Positions 41,540-51,111 are shown, counted from the first letter of the stretch. The stretch is 64,000 nucleotides of DNA from Roseiarcus sp963809245 (GCA_963809245.1 CAWEIU010000001.1:496001-560000); one strand, 5' to 3'. A program made the numbers and translations. The notes: generated by a model not told the origin, from the sequence alone.

Positions 41540-42751
41540 TTACTTCTTCACCAGCGGGCACTCGCTCTGCGCCAGTGGGCGGAAGGCCTCGTCGGCGGGG
41601 ATCGTCGCGACGAGCTTGTAATAGTCCCAGGGATATTTCGACTCGGCCGGCGATTTCACCTGGAACAGATAGGCGGGATGGATCACGCGTCCGTCCTCGC
41701 GGATGGTGCCCTTGCCGAACAGCGGATCGTCCGTCGGCGTCTCCTTCATCTTCGCCACCACCTTGGCGCCATCGTGCGGATTGCCGCCCATCGCCTCGAG
41801 CGTCTTGAGGTAGTCGAGCACCGACGCATAGACGCCGGCGTGCACCATCGTCGGTTCGGCGTGGTTCTTCATGCGCTGCGAGAAGCGCGCGGAGAAGGCG
41901 CGGGTCTGGTCGTTCATGTCCCAGTAGAAGGTCTCGGTGAATTCGAGTCCCTGCGCAACGTCGAGGCCTAAGGCGTTGACGTCGCTGATGAAGAGCAGCA
42001 GCGCCGCGAGCTTCTGCCCGCCGGACGCAATGCCGAACTCATGCGCCTGCTTGATCGAATTCGTCGTGTCGCCGCCGGCGTTCGCGAGGCCGATGATCTT
42101 GGCCCCCGAGGATTGCGCCTGCAGCAAGAAGGAGGAAAAGTCAGGCGTGTTGAGCGGCACGTTGACGCTGCCGAGCACCTTGCCGTCGTTCGCCTCGACG
42201 ACCGCTGCGGTGTCGCGTTGCAGAGCGTGTCCGAAGGCGTAATCGGCGGTGACGAAGAACCAACTGTCGCCGCCGGATTTCACCACCGCCTTGCCGGTGC
42301 CGTTGGCGAGCGCGTAGGTGTCGTAGGTCCAATGGATCGTGTTGGGCGTGCAGGCCTTGCCGGTAAGGTCGGACGTGGCGGCGCCGGAATTCATGAAGAC
42401 GCCGTTCTTCTCCTTGACGACCTGCGCGATAGCCAGAGCGACGCCCGAATTCGGCACGTCGACGATCGTGTCGACCTTGTCTTCGTCGAACCATTTGCGG
42501 GCGATGCCGACCGCGACGTCAGGCTTGTTCTGATGGTCGCCGGTGAGGATGTCGATCGTCCAGCCTTTCTTAGTCAGGCCGCTGTCCTCGACCGCCATTT
42601 GCGCCGCCAGCACCGAGCCGGGGCCGCCGAGGTCGGCGTAGAGGCTGGCCATGTCGGTCAGGACGCCAATTTTGACGGTCTTGTCCTCTGCATGCGCGGC
42701 CGTCGCGAACAGCAAGCTCGCCGCGATCGCGCTCAAATATGTCGATTTCAC
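41540..42751 (-). CDS. Orphan ABC-transporter substrate-binding protein (LivK-like)
   Basis: A 403-residue periplasmic binding protein of the leucine/isoleucine/valine type. A GTG at 42751 with a strong ribosome-binding site (gggaggg) gives a clean signal peptide (STYLSAIAASLLFATAAHA). The mature part starts KTVKIGVLTDMASLYADLGGPGS, contains VPNSGVALAIAQVVKEKNGVFMNSGAATSDLTG, and has the NPHDGAKVVAKMKETPTDDPLFGKG end. No permease or ATPase genes adjoin, so it may share the LivHMGF system encoded about 10 kb away or one elsewhere. The ligand is unknown. Confidence 0.9.
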   Translation of the reverse strand: MKSTYLSAIAASLLFATAAHAEDKTVKIGVLTDMASLYADLGGPGSVLAAQMAVEDSGLTKKGWTIDILTGDHQNKPDVAVGIARKWFDEDKVDTIVDVPNSGVALAIAQVVKEKNGVFMNSGAATSDLTGKACTPNTIHWTYDTYALANGTGKAVVKSGGDSWFFVTADYAFGHALQRDTAAVVEANDGKVLGSVNVPLNTPDFSSFLLQAQSSGAKIIGLANAGGDTTNSIKQAHEFGIASGGQKLAALLLFISDVNALGLDVAQGLEFTETFYWDMNDQTRAFSARFSQRMKNHAEPTMVHAGVYASVLDYLKTLEAMGGNPHDGAKVVAKMKETPTDDPLFGKGTIREDGRVIHPAYLFQVKSPAESKYPWDYYKLVATIPADEAFRPLAQSECPLVKK

Positions 42752-42867
42752 GCGTTTCCCTCCCTTTGGCGAGGCTTGAATATCAGCGCGCGATCCGAAG
42801 CCCACGCGGCGCCCCCGGCTCAGCCGCGCCGCCTTATCCTGATTGGCTTAGGTGGGAAGATCGTCAG

Positions 42868-43398
42868 TCACCGTCCCGGCTCATCGCCGCGGCGGGACGC
42901 TTCGAAAAGGAACCACACGCGGCGCTCCGTCTCGTCGATCCACGTCTCGATGAGACTGGCGCTCGCCACGTCCTCGGCCTCCTCGCAGACGCCATGGGTT
43001 TCTCGCATCGAAGCGACCAGGCGTTGATTGTCGTCGCGCAATTCGGCGAGCATATCGAGCGGCGAGACAAATTCGGCGTCGTTGTCGGCCAGGCGCTGCA
43101 GGCGCGCGATATGCCCGATCGAGCGCAACGTCTGGCCGCCGATTTTGCGCACGCGCTCGGCTATGGGGTCTGTCATGGCGAAAATCTGATCGCCATGCTC
43201 GTCCAGCAGTAGGTGGTAATCGCGAAAGTGCGGGCCCGACATGTGCCAGTGGAAGTTCTTGGTCTTGAGATAAAGCGCGAAAACGTCCGCAAGCAGCAGA
43301 TTCAGCGCGGCGGAGACATCGCGAGTCGCGTTCGAACTGAGATCGGTCGGGGTTCGCAATGGCGCGGTTCGGCGAGCTTCGGCGTCCTTGGCGTTCAT
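42868..43398 (-). CDS. dps: Dps-family ferritin-like DNA-protection protein
   Basis: A 176-residue Dps/DPS-like protein forming 12-mers that store iron and protect DNA in stress or stationary phase. The intersubunit ferroxidase residues are all present: H50 (KNFHWHM), H62 and D66 (RDYHLLLDEHGD), D77 and E81 (TDPIAERVRKIGG). The first 20 residues are charged and flexible, as in DNA-binding forms. A perfect aggaggag precedes the ATG. It is transcribed alone, divergent from the enoyl-CoA hydratase gene. Confidence 0.95.
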   Translation of the reverse strand: MNAKDAEARRTAPLRTPTDLSSNATRDVSAALNLLLADVFALYLKTKNFHWHMSGPHFRDYHLLLDEHGDQIFAMTDPIAERVRKIGGQTLRSIGHIARLQRLADNDAEFVSPLDMLAELRDDNQRLVASMRETHGVCEEAEDVASASLIETWIDETERRVWFLFEASRRGDEPGR

Positions 43399-43556
43399 GG
43401 AATCTCCTCCTCTTTGCGGCGAACCGTTCTGGCGAAGTCCGACTGCTTGGAAGTCGCAGGCTAGCAGACCTCAATCCGCCAAGCCAGCGCGAGCGCGGTT
43501 TGACGCGCCTTCGCTTGCGTGGTTCGCTTCGCCCGTCACGTCCATTCGGCACCACC

Positions 43557-44354
43557 ATGACGCCAAACGTCCGCACCGAGATCGACGGCCCGGTCTCGAC
43601 GATCCTCATCAGTCACCCTGAGCGACGCAATGCGGTCGACGGTCCGATGGCCGCCGCGCTCTACGAGGCATTCCTGCGCTTCGAAGCGGACGACAGCCAG
43701 CGTGTCGCGGTGCTGCACGGCGAGGGCGGCGCCTTCTCAGCCGGGGCCGATCTCACCGCGATCGGCGACCCCGCGCGCCGGCACGAACTCGATCCCGACG
43801 GAGCCGGCGCGGGGCCGATGGGCCCGACGCGGCTCGCGCTGTCGAAGCCCTTGATCGCTGCGGTCGCGGGTCACGCCGTCGCCGGCGGATTGGAGCTCGC
43901 CCTTCTGGCGGACTTGCGGGTGGTCGAGGAGAACGCCATCTTCGGCGTATTCTGCCGGCGCTGGGGGGTGCCCCTGATCGACGGGGGAACGGTGCGGTTG
44001 CCGCGCGTCGTCGGCATGGGGCGCGCGCTCGATATGATCCTGACGGGCCGGCCCGTCGGCGCGAGCGAGGCGCTCGAAATGGGGCTTGCCAATCGCGTCG
44101 TGCCGGAGGGAGCCTCGCGCGCGGCGGCGGAGGGGCTGGCGCGCGAAATCGCGGCCTTTCCGCAAGTGTGCATGCTTGCGGACCGAGCCTCGGCCTACGC
44201 GCAATGGGACTTGCCGCTCGGCGAGGCGTTGCGCAGCGAAGGCCGAAGGGGCGTCCCGATCGTCGCCGCCGAAGGCGAGGCGGGCGCCCGGCGGTTCGTC
44301 GCCGGAGCGGGAAGGGGCGGGCGCGTCGACGATCCCGCGCCTGGCCAGGATTGA
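43557..44354 (+). CDS. Enoyl-CoA hydratase/isomerase family protein
   Basis: A 265-residue crotonase-fold protein. The oxyanion-hole parts are HGEGGAFSAGADLTA near residue 60 and the later AVAGHAVAGGLELALLADLRV near 105. The usual catalytic Glu is replaced or shifted in this region (FCRRWGVPLIDGGTVRLPR), as in several crotonase homologues of uncertain specificity. It hydrates or isomerises acyl-CoA in fatty acid or aromatic breakdown. The ATG at 43557 fits the family N-terminus; upstream open frame lies over dps. Confidence 0.87.
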   Translation: MTPNVRTEIDGPVSTILISHPERRNAVDGPMAAALYEAFLRFEADDSQRVAVLHGEGGAFSAGADLTAIGDPARRHELDPDGAGAGPMGPTRLALSKPLIAAVAGHAVAGGLELALLADLRVVEENAIFGVFCRRWGVPLIDGGTVRLPRVVGMGRALDMILTGRPVGASEALEMGLANRVVPEGASRAAAEGLAREIAAFPQVCMLADRASAYAQWDLPLGEALRSEGRRGVPIVAAEGEAGARRFVAGAGRGGRVDDPAPGQD

Positions 44355-44435
44355 CGCCGGCGGCGCCCGGCGCCCAAACGGCCTAGCGCGGACGTGTCGT
44401 TAAGCGCGCTCGGCCCTTCGATGCGGGAGCGGCGC

Positions 44436-46292
44436 ATGGACAAGAGCCAGAAGTGGCACGCCTGGTACTGGGTGATCGCGATCCTCGGCGTCATCCTGGT
44501 CGCGCAACTTTGGGGGATGAGCCAGAACGTCGTCGTCATTCCCTACAGCCAGTTCCTCGACGATCTCAACGGCGGCAAGATCGCCGACGTCAGGGTTGGC
44601 GGCGACCATGTCGAGGGCGAATGGAAGGAGCCGCAGAACGGCGCAAAGAGCTTCGTGACGACGCGCGTTTCGCCCGATCTCGCCGCGCAGCTCGAGCGCA
44701 ACCACGTGCGCTTCAGCGGCCGGGTGCAGAACACGCTGCTGAGCACGCTGCTCTCCTGGGTCATTCCGACGGCGCTGTTTTTCGGCTTGTGGATGTTCTG
44801 GTTCCGTCGCCTGGCGCAAGGGCAGGGCGGCGGCCTGATGGCGATCGGCCGCAGCAAGGCCAAGGTCTATGTCGAGACCGACACCAAGACCACCTTCAAT
44901 GACGTCGCCGGGGTCGACGAAGCCAAGGAGGAATTGCGAGAAATCGTTCACTTCCTTAAGCGACCCGCCGAATACGGCCGCCTCGGCGCACGCATCCCTA
45001 AAGGCGTGCTGCTCGTCGGGCCGCCCGGCACGGGCAAGACCCTGCTCGCCAAGGCGGTGGCGGGGGAGGCGGGCGTACCGTTCTTTTCGATCAACGGATC
45101 GGAATTCGTCGAGATGTTCGTCGGAGTCGGCGCGGCGCGCGTGCGCGACCTCTTCGAGCAGGCGCGCGCCAAAGCGCCGGCGATCATCTTCATCGACGAG
45201 CTCGACGCGCTGGGACGCGCCCGCGGCGCCTATCCCTACATGGGGCATGACGAGAAGGAGCAGACGCTCCACCAGTTGCTGGTCGAGATGGACGGCTTCG
45301 ACACGCGCAGCGGCCTCGTGCTGCTTGCGGCGACCAATCGGCCGGAAATTCTCGATCCCGCCTTGCTGCGCGCCGGACGCTTCGACCGCCAGATTCTGGT
45401 CGACCGGCCCGACAAGCGCGGGCGGATCGACATCGTCGATCTCTACCTCAAGGGGCACAAGATCGCCGCCGACGTGTCGGCCGAGAAGATCGCCGCGCTG
45501 ACGCCGGGCTTCACTGGCGCCGACATCGCCAATCTCGTCAACGAGGCGGCGCTGGTGGCGACCCGGCGCAACGCCGAGGACATCGCGATGAACGACTTCA
45601 CCGAAGCCGTCGAGCGCATCGTCGCCGGCCTCGAGAAGAAGCGGCGCGTGCTGAGCCCCGAGGAGCGGCGCGTCGTCGCCTATCACGAAATGGGCCATGC
45701 GATCGTCGCGATGTCGCTGCCGGGCGCCGACGCGGTGCACAAGGTCTCGATCATTCCGCGCGGCGTCGGCGCGCTGGGCTACACGATCCAGCGCCCGAGC
45801 GAAGACCGCTACGTCGTCAAGCGCGACGAGCTGCTCGACAAGATGGCGGTGTTGCTCGGCGGACGCGCCGCCGAATGGGTGGCGTTCCACCATCTCTCGA
45901 CGGGAGCGGCGGACGATCTCGCCAAAGTCACCGACATCGCGCGCGACATGGCGACGCGGTTCGGCATGGTGCCGGCGCTCGGACCCGTATCGCTCGAAAG
46001 CGCGCCGTCGCCCTTCCTCCCGGGGCCGCCGCGCGACGAGTTCGGCGCGCGGCGCTACAGTGACGAGACCGCGCGCGTGATCGACAAGGCGGTGCAGGAC
46101 ATCGTCACCCAGAGCTTCGATCGCACGGTCGGGATTCTCAAAGCGCACGAAGCGGTCCTCGGCCGCGCTGGCAATCTTCTGCTCGAACGCGAGACGCTCG
46201 ATGAGACCGCGCTGAAGCGGATACGCGACGAACTGGCGGCCGAGGGCGCGGCGCCCGCGGCTACCGAACTTGCGCGGGCGCCGCGCGGATGA
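44436..46292 (+). CDS. FtsH-like membrane AAA+ zinc metalloprotease (divergent paralogue)
   Basis: A 618-residue protein. Two N-terminal membrane helices (about 9-27 and 105-125) flank a short periplasmic part. The AAA+ domain has Walker A GPPGTGKT (about 197-204), Walker B IIFIDELDALG and the second region ATNRPEILDPALLRAGRFDR. The protease has H417, E418 and H421 in HEMGH (FtsH usually has HEAGH) and the third zinc ligand in GAADDLAKVTD. The pore and flanking part are AYPYMGHDEKEQTLHQLL, unlike the Gly-rich loop of housekeeping FtsH. It is probably a second FtsH used in envelope quality control. ATG at 44436 has gggag upstream. Confidence 0.93.
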   Translation: MDKSQKWHAWYWVIAILGVILVAQLWGMSQNVVVIPYSQFLDDLNGGKIADVRVGGDHVEGEWKEPQNGAKSFVTTRVSPDLAAQLERNHVRFSGRVQNTLLSTLLSWVIPTALFFGLWMFWFRRLAQGQGGGLMAIGRSKAKVYVETDTKTTFNDVAGVDEAKEELREIVHFLKRPAEYGRLGARIPKGVLLVGPPGTGKTLLAKAVAGEAGVPFFSINGSEFVEMFVGVGAARVRDLFEQARAKAPAIIFIDELDALGRARGAYPYMGHDEKEQTLHQLLVEMDGFDTRSGLVLLAATNRPEILDPALLRAGRFDRQILVDRPDKRGRIDIVDLYLKGHKIAADVSAEKIAALTPGFTGADIANLVNEAALVATRRNAEDIAMNDFTEAVERIVAGLEKKRRVLSPEERRVVAYHEMGHAIVAMSLPGADAVHKVSIIPRGVGALGYTIQRPSEDRYVVKRDELLDKMAVLLGGRAAEWVAFHHLSTGAADDLAKVTDIARDMATRFGMVPALGPVSLESAPSPFLPGPPRDEFGARRYSDETARVIDKAVQDIVTQSFDRTVGILKAHEAVLGRAGNLLLERETLDETALKRIRDELAAEGAAPAATELARAPRG

Positions 46293-46308
46293 CGCTCGGA
46301 TTTCGCAG

Positions 46309-48006
46309 CTACCTCGGCGCCGCCCTCCTGACGATCGCCGCAAGGTCGAGCCCGCGCGGCAGCGCGCCCCAATTGTGCTGGCCGCGGCCTTCGAGGCGCG
46401 AGCGGCAGAAGGCGTCGGCGTTGGCGCCCGGCGCGCCTTTCACCATCGCGCTCGCGAGCAGCCCGAGTGCGAGGCGGTCGCAGAGATCGCGCGCGCTCTC
46501 CTCAAAATCCTGGAGGTCGCGCATGTCGTCTTTCAACGCCGCGATATGCGCGTCGAGCGCGCGGTGTTCGCCACGCGCCGCGTCGACTTCCGCGAAATAG
46601 GCTTCGAGCGTTTCGGGCGCGCGCGAAATCGCGCGCAGCACGTCGAGGCACTGCACGTTGCCGCTGCCTTCCCAGATCGCGTTGATCGGCGCCTCGCGAT
46701 AGAGACGCGGCATCGGCGAATCCTCCATCACGCCGGAGCCGCCGATGCATTCCATCGCCTCGTAGGCGTGCGACGGCGTGCGCTTGCAGATCCAATATTT
46801 GCCGATCGGCGCGCCAAGGCGCACGAGCGCATCTTCGTGCGCGTCGGCGCGATTGTCGAGCGCGCGCGCCATGCGCAGCGTCAGGGCCAGCGACGCCTCG
46901 GCTTCGAGCACGAGATCGGCCAGCACGTTCCGCATCGCCGGCTGATCGATAAGGAACGCGCCGAACGCCTTGCGCTGGCGGCAATGATCGATCGCCTGCG
47001 AGACCGACATGCGCATGCCGGCGGACGAGCCGATCATGCAATCGAAGCGGGTCGTCGCGACCATTTCGATGATCGTAGCGACACCGCGTCCCTCTGGGCC
47101 GACGCGCCAGGCAAGCGCGCCGCGCCATTCCGTCTCGCTCGAAGCGTTGGAGACGTTGCCCATCTTGCGCTTGAGGCGAATGATCTGGATCGGGTTCTTG
47201 GTCCCGTCGGGACGCCAGCGCGGAGCAAGAAAGCAGGTGAGGCCGCCGGGCGCCTGGGCCAGTACGAGGAAGGCGTCGCACATCGGCGCCGAGACGAAGA
47301 ACTTGTGGCCGACAAGCTCGTAGGCCTCGCCGTGCCCGTCGCGGCCGATCGGGATGGCGCGGGTTGTATTCGCCCGCACGTCCGAACCGCCCTGCTTCTC
47401 CGTCATGGCCATGCCGATCGTCACGCCCTGCTTCTCGGCGACGGGAACGTTGCGCGGGTCGTAGACGCGGGCGTGGATCTTCGGCAGCCAGTCGCGTGCA
47501 AGGGCCGGCTCACGCCTGAGGCACGGCGTCGCCGCGAAGGTCATGGTGATCGGGCAGCCGTGGCCCGCTTCGACCTGCGCCTGCATGTAATAGCGCGCCG
47601 CGCGGGCGACGTGAGCGCCGGGACCCGGCTCGCTCCAAGGGGAAGCGTGCAGGCCCTCTTCGATCGCACGGCGCATCAGCGCGTGATAGGCGGGGTGAAA
47701 GCGCACCAGATCGACGCGGCGGCCGTAGCGGTCGTGCGTGTCGAGTTCGGGCGGGTAGCGGTTCGCTAGCGCGCCGAGTTCGAGGGTTTCGGCCGCGCCG
47801 AGCCGGGCGCCCAGTCCCTCCAGGTCCGCATTCGCTGAGGCCGCGCCCTCGCGCGCCAGCCCCTCGCGGAGCGCGGCGTCGCCCGAGAACAGGTTGTAAT
47901 CGGTCAGTTCGAAGGGCTGGTTGAAGACTTCGTGGGTCGCGGCCCCATAGGAATCGAGCTGCGGACCCTCCGCTCCGGCGGTGAGCGGTTGCGCGAGCGT
48001 CTGCAT
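46309..48006 (-). CDS. AidB-like acyl-CoA dehydrogenase
   Basis: A 565-residue flavoprotein of the acyl-CoA dehydrogenase family with the long AidB/ACAD-11-type N-terminus (THEVFNQPFELTDYNLFSGDAAL). FAD-binding and active-site segments are IGMAMTEKQGGSDVRANTT, KFFVSAPMCDAFLVLAQAPGG, RQRKAFGAFLIDQPAMRN and the Arg/Glu part ECIGGSGVMEDSPMPRLYREAPINAIWEGSGNV. AidB proteins are tied to alkylation stress, though oxidation of isovaleryl- or related CoA esters is possible. The ATG at 48006 has a gggagg ribosome-binding site. Confidence 0.92.
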   Translation of the reverse strand: MQTLAQPLTAGAEGPQLDSYGAATHEVFNQPFELTDYNLFSGDAALREGLAREGAASANADLEGLGARLGAAETLELGALANRYPPELDTHDRYGRRVDLVRFHPAYHALMRRAIEEGLHASPWSEPGPGAHVARAARYYMQAQVEAGHGCPITMTFAATPCLRREPALARDWLPKIHARVYDPRNVPVAEKQGVTIGMAMTEKQGGSDVRANTTRAIPIGRDGHGEAYELVGHKFFVSAPMCDAFLVLAQAPGGLTCFLAPRWRPDGTKNPIQIIRLKRKMGNVSNASSETEWRGALAWRVGPEGRGVATIIEMVATTRFDCMIGSSAGMRMSVSQAIDHCRQRKAFGAFLIDQPAMRNVLADLVLEAEASLALTLRMARALDNRADAHEDALVRLGAPIGKYWICKRTPSHAYEAMECIGGSGVMEDSPMPRLYREAPINAIWEGSGNVQCLDVLRAISRAPETLEAYFAEVDAARGEHRALDAHIAALKDDMRDLQDFEESARDLCDRLALGLLASAMVKGAPGANADAFCRSRLEGRGQHNWGALPRGLDLAAIVRRAAPR

Positions 48007-48307
48007 AGGGCCTCCCGGAGAGGGGCCGCTCCGCCATATGGCGAGCGGCTGGCGCGAATATAGCCGATTTTTCGCGCTGAGCGGCTGCAAAATCTGCGGC
48101 CGCTCCCGGCGGCGGCGACGCCGAACATCCTCGATGGGAACGATCTTCTTCGCACGGCGTTTAACGCAACGCTCGGCGACCTCCTGAAGCGCGGTGGCAA
48201 GAGTTTCACGGCGTCGGGCGATGAAATCGCCGCTGCGCTGTCAGGAGGACGTCATCGCAGTCATCCATACTGATCCCCGAAGTCGACCAAAACGGAGCGC
48301 CCGCGAG

Positions 48308-49036
48308 ATGACGGCGGAGCCTGCGCGCAAGACGACGACCGCTGGATTGGCGGCCCGTTCGATCCCTCAGGCGTTCGACGCCCGACGGACGACGCGCATC
48401 GTGCTGATCGAATTGCACGTTTGGTTCCGCGATTGCCTGGCTCACGCGTTGATCAGTTTTCTCCCCGATGTGAGCGTCGAGGGCGCGGACTCGGTCGAGG
48501 AGGTGGTTCCCGGCCCGGCAGGGCTCCTGTTGATCGGGATTCACCCTTGGTTCCAAAGCGCGCAATTGCGCGACGCAATCGACATGCTGCGGCGGGTCGG
48601 CGACGGCTCGCCGGTTGGCGCTTACTTGCATGCCGACAACGGGGCGCTCGCCAGATTGACGGCGAGGCTTGGCGTGGCGGGCATTGTCATGCCCGACGCC
48701 GGCGTGGAGATCGCGATCGCCTCGGTGCGCGTCATGGTGGCTGGAGGCAACTTCTTACCGCCCGAAGCGGCGGAGGCCGCGCCCGACGAGCCGCTCGGAC
48801 AAGCCCCGACACAGGGGAGCAGGGCGGCGGAAAGCCTTACCAGCCGTGAGTTCGAGGTCCTTCAACTCCTGGGCGTCGGGCGCACCAATAAGGGCATTGC
48901 CGCCGATCTCAGTATCTCGCAAAGCACGGTCAAAGTTCATCTGCGCAGAATGATGAAGAAACTGGGCACGACGAACCGCACCGAGGCCGCCTTGCAGCTC
49001 ACGCGGCGCGCACAGCCTCAAGTCGGCGCGGACTGA
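48308..49036 (+). CDS. LuxR-type regulator with degenerate receiver-like domain
   Basis: A 242-residue protein. Residues about 30-150 follow the receiver fold (IVLIELHVWFRDCLAHALISF), but the acidic pair of real receivers is E35-L36, and the phosphoryl-accepting Asp is replaced by Gly (G77 in LLLIGIHP). The conserved switch residues are also changed. Residues about 175-242 are a full LuxR helix-turn-helix (LTSREFEVLQLLGVGRTNKGIAADLSISQSTVKVHLRRMMKKL). DNA binding should be intact, with activity set by something other than phosphorylation. The ATG at 48308 is preferred; an in-frame GTG at 48194 exists. Confidence 0.87.
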   Translation: MTAEPARKTTTAGLAARSIPQAFDARRTTRIVLIELHVWFRDCLAHALISFLPDVSVEGADSVEEVVPGPAGLLLIGIHPWFQSAQLRDAIDMLRRVGDGSPVGAYLHADNGALARLTARLGVAGIVMPDAGVEIAIASVRVMVAGGNFLPPEAAEAAPDEPLGQAPTQGSRAAESLTSREFEVLQLLGVGRTNKGIAADLSISQSTVKVHLRRMMKKLGTTNRTEAALQLTRRAQPQVGAD

Positions 49037-49122
49037 GACGGGCGCGCGTCGCCCCTGTACAAACGCTTGGGGAAGGGCGAGAAATGGCGGCGACCCGCCA
49101 ACGCCTCAGCCCCCAGGATGCT

Positions 49123-50106
49123 ATGACGTTTCGAGCCATCCGCGCCGACAAGACCGAGGCCGGCCAGAACGTCCGCTTCGTCGACATGGACGAAGCGGAT
49201 CTGATGGGAGGCGACGTGACGGTTCGCGTCACCCATTCGACCGTCAACTACAAGGACGGCCTCGCGCTCTCCGGCACATCGGCGATCATCCGCCGTTTCC
49301 CCATGATCCCAGGCATCGATCTGGCGGGCGTCGTCGAGGCGTCGGCGCATTCCGGTTTTCGCGCCGGGGAGGAGGTTCTCCTGACCGGCTACGGCCTCGG
49401 CGAGACCCACTTCGGCGGCTACGCCGAGAAGGCGCGGGTCAAGGGAGATTGGCTCGTCAAACTGCCGGCGGGACTGACCCGCGCCGAGGCGATGGCGATC
49501 GGCACGGCGGGATTCACTGCGGTGCTCTCTGTGCTCGCGCTCGAAGGGCAGGGGGTGACCCCTGCGATGGGGCCGGTCGTCGTCACGGGCGCCGCCGGCG
49601 GCGTCGGCTCGATGGCGATCGCGCTGCTCGCCAAGGCGGGGTGGAGCGTCGCGGCTTCGACGGGTCGGCCCGAGGAGGCGGACTATCTCAAGGATTTGGG
49701 AGCCGCGGAGATCGTCGAGCGCGCCTCGCTCGCCGCGCCCGGAAAGCCGCTCGGCAAGGAGCGCTGGGCGGCCGGGGTCGACAGCGTCGGCTCGCATACG
49801 CTCGCCAATGTGCTCGCGCAGACGCGCTATGGCGGCGCCGTCGCCGCCTGCGGCCTCGCCGGGGGCATGGACCTGCCGACGAGCGTCGCGCCCTTCATCC
49901 TTCGTGGCGTACGGCTGATCGGCGTCGACAGCGTGCAATGCCCCATGCCGCGGCGGCTGGAGGCGTGGCGGCGCCTCGCGAGCGACCTCGATCGCGACAC
50001 GCTTGCCCGAATGATCACGACCGCGCCTCTCGAGAAGGCTTTCGAAGTCGGAGCCGACATACTCGCCGGCAAGGTGCGGGGGCGCGTGGTCGTCGAGATC
50101 GGCTGA
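49123..50106 (+). CDS. acuI: Acrylyl-CoA reductase (AcuI/YhdH type)
   Basis: A 327-residue zinc-free MDR oxidoreductase. The family features are NYKDGLALSGTSAIIRRFPMIPGIDLAGVVEAS, the nucleotide-binding GAAGGVGSMAIALLAKAG, and the near-identical end LAGGMDLPTSVAPFILRGVRLIGVDSVQCP. These match AcuI, which reduces acrylyl-CoA to propionyl-CoA with NADPH in DMSP and 3-hydroxypropionate pathways. Start choice: 49123 fits the family N-terminus (MTFRAIRAD), whereas an ATG 13 codons upstream (49084) has the stronger ribosome-binding site. No other acu or dmd gene is near. Confidence 0.87.
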   Translation: MTFRAIRADKTEAGQNVRFVDMDEADLMGGDVTVRVTHSTVNYKDGLALSGTSAIIRRFPMIPGIDLAGVVEASAHSGFRAGEEVLLTGYGLGETHFGGYAEKARVKGDWLVKLPAGLTRAEAMAIGTAGFTAVLSVLALEGQGVTPAMGPVVVTGAAGGVGSMAIALLAKAGWSVAASTGRPEEADYLKDLGAAEIVERASLAAPGKPLGKERWAAGVDSVGSHTLANVLAQTRYGGAVAACGLAGGMDLPTSVAPFILRGVRLIGVDSVQCPMPRRLEAWRRLASDLDRDTLARMITTAPLEKAFEVGADILAGKVRGRVVVEIG

Positions 50107-50170
50107 AACTCCAATTCCCAACGGAGGAAATTGATTTGATCCACCACGATTTAGACGCCATTCGGAAGTC

Positions 50171-50899
50171 ATGACCGACATTTCCCTCGCCGCCGCCGCC
50201 GGCGCCGGCCTCATCTCCTTTCTCAGCCCCTGCGTCTTGCCGCTCGCGCCGCCTTATCTGTGTTACCTCGCAGGCACCTCGGTCGAGGCGCTCGCCGAAG
50301 AGGGCGAGAAGCGGGCGCGCTCCGACATCGTCGTCGCCTCGCTGCTGTTTGTCGCCGGCTTCGCCACCGTATTCGTCGCGCTCGGCGCGACGGCCTCGGC
50401 GTTCGGCGCGCTGCTGCGCCAGTGGAGCCATGTTCTCTCGATCGTCGCCGGCCTCGGCATCATCGTGATGGGGGCGCATTTCCTCGGCCTGTTCCGCCTC
50501 ACCGCTATGTTGCGGGAGGCGCGGGTCGAGATCGAGAAGCCGCCGGGTCTGTGGAGCGCCTATCTGATGGGGCTCGCCTTCGCATTCGGCTGGACCCCCT
50601 GCATCGGGCCGATCCTCGCCGCCATCCTCGCCGTCGCCGGGGCGCAGGACACGGTCGCGCGGGGGGCGCTGCTGCTCGCCGCCTACGCCTTCGGCCTCGG
50701 CGTGCCCTTCGTCGTCGCCGCGATCGCGATGGAAAGGTTTCTGGGTTTTGCGCGCGGCTTCCGCCGCCACTTCGCGCGGCTCGAAAAGGTCGTTGGCGCG
50801 CTGCTCGTCGTCACCGGCATCGGCTTTCTCACCGGCGGCTTCCAGGTCGCCTCGACCTGGCTGATCGAGATGTTCCCGAGGTTGGGCCAGCTGGGGTGA
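50171..50899 (+). CDS. ccdA: Cytochrome c biogenesis protein CcdA
   Basis: A 242-residue, six-helix inner-membrane thiol transporter of the DsbD-beta/CcdA family. It carries reducing power from cytosolic thioredoxin to the periplasm for heme attachment to apocytochromes c and for other thiol proteins. The redox cysteines are C21 in FLSPCVLPLAP and C144 in GWTPCIGP, each followed by the usual Pro. It starts 64 bases after acuI. No thioredoxin-like partner (CcmG/ResA) is next to it. Followed by a noncoding stretch and the convergent liv operon. Confidence 0.93.
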   Translation: MTDISLAAAAGAGLISFLSPCVLPLAPPYLCYLAGTSVEALAEEGEKRARSDIVVASLLFVAGFATVFVALGATASAFGALLRQWSHVLSIVAGLGIIVMGAHFLGLFRLTAMLREARVEIEKPPGLWSAYLMGLAFAFGWTPCIGPILAAILAVAGAQDTVARGALLLAAYAFGLGVPFVVAAIAMERFLGFARGFRRHFARLEKVVGALLVVTGIGFLTGGFQVASTWLIEMFPRLGQLG

Positions 50900-51111
50900 T
50901 CTCGGGCGCCGAAGCCGCTCGCTCGTCCTTGTAAGTTAACAATGCGTCGTCCGCTGAGGTGGTCGACGCGGTACCGGAAGGGACGCCGGCTGGTCCTTGG
51001 GCGCGAGAGCCCGTTCCTCAGCTTGGTCGCCCTTCCGATTTATCCTGAGGCCAAGGACTCCAGACTTCGTCCTTCCGGGGAGTGACACGCCACTCGCCGG
51101 GATCTCGCCAA

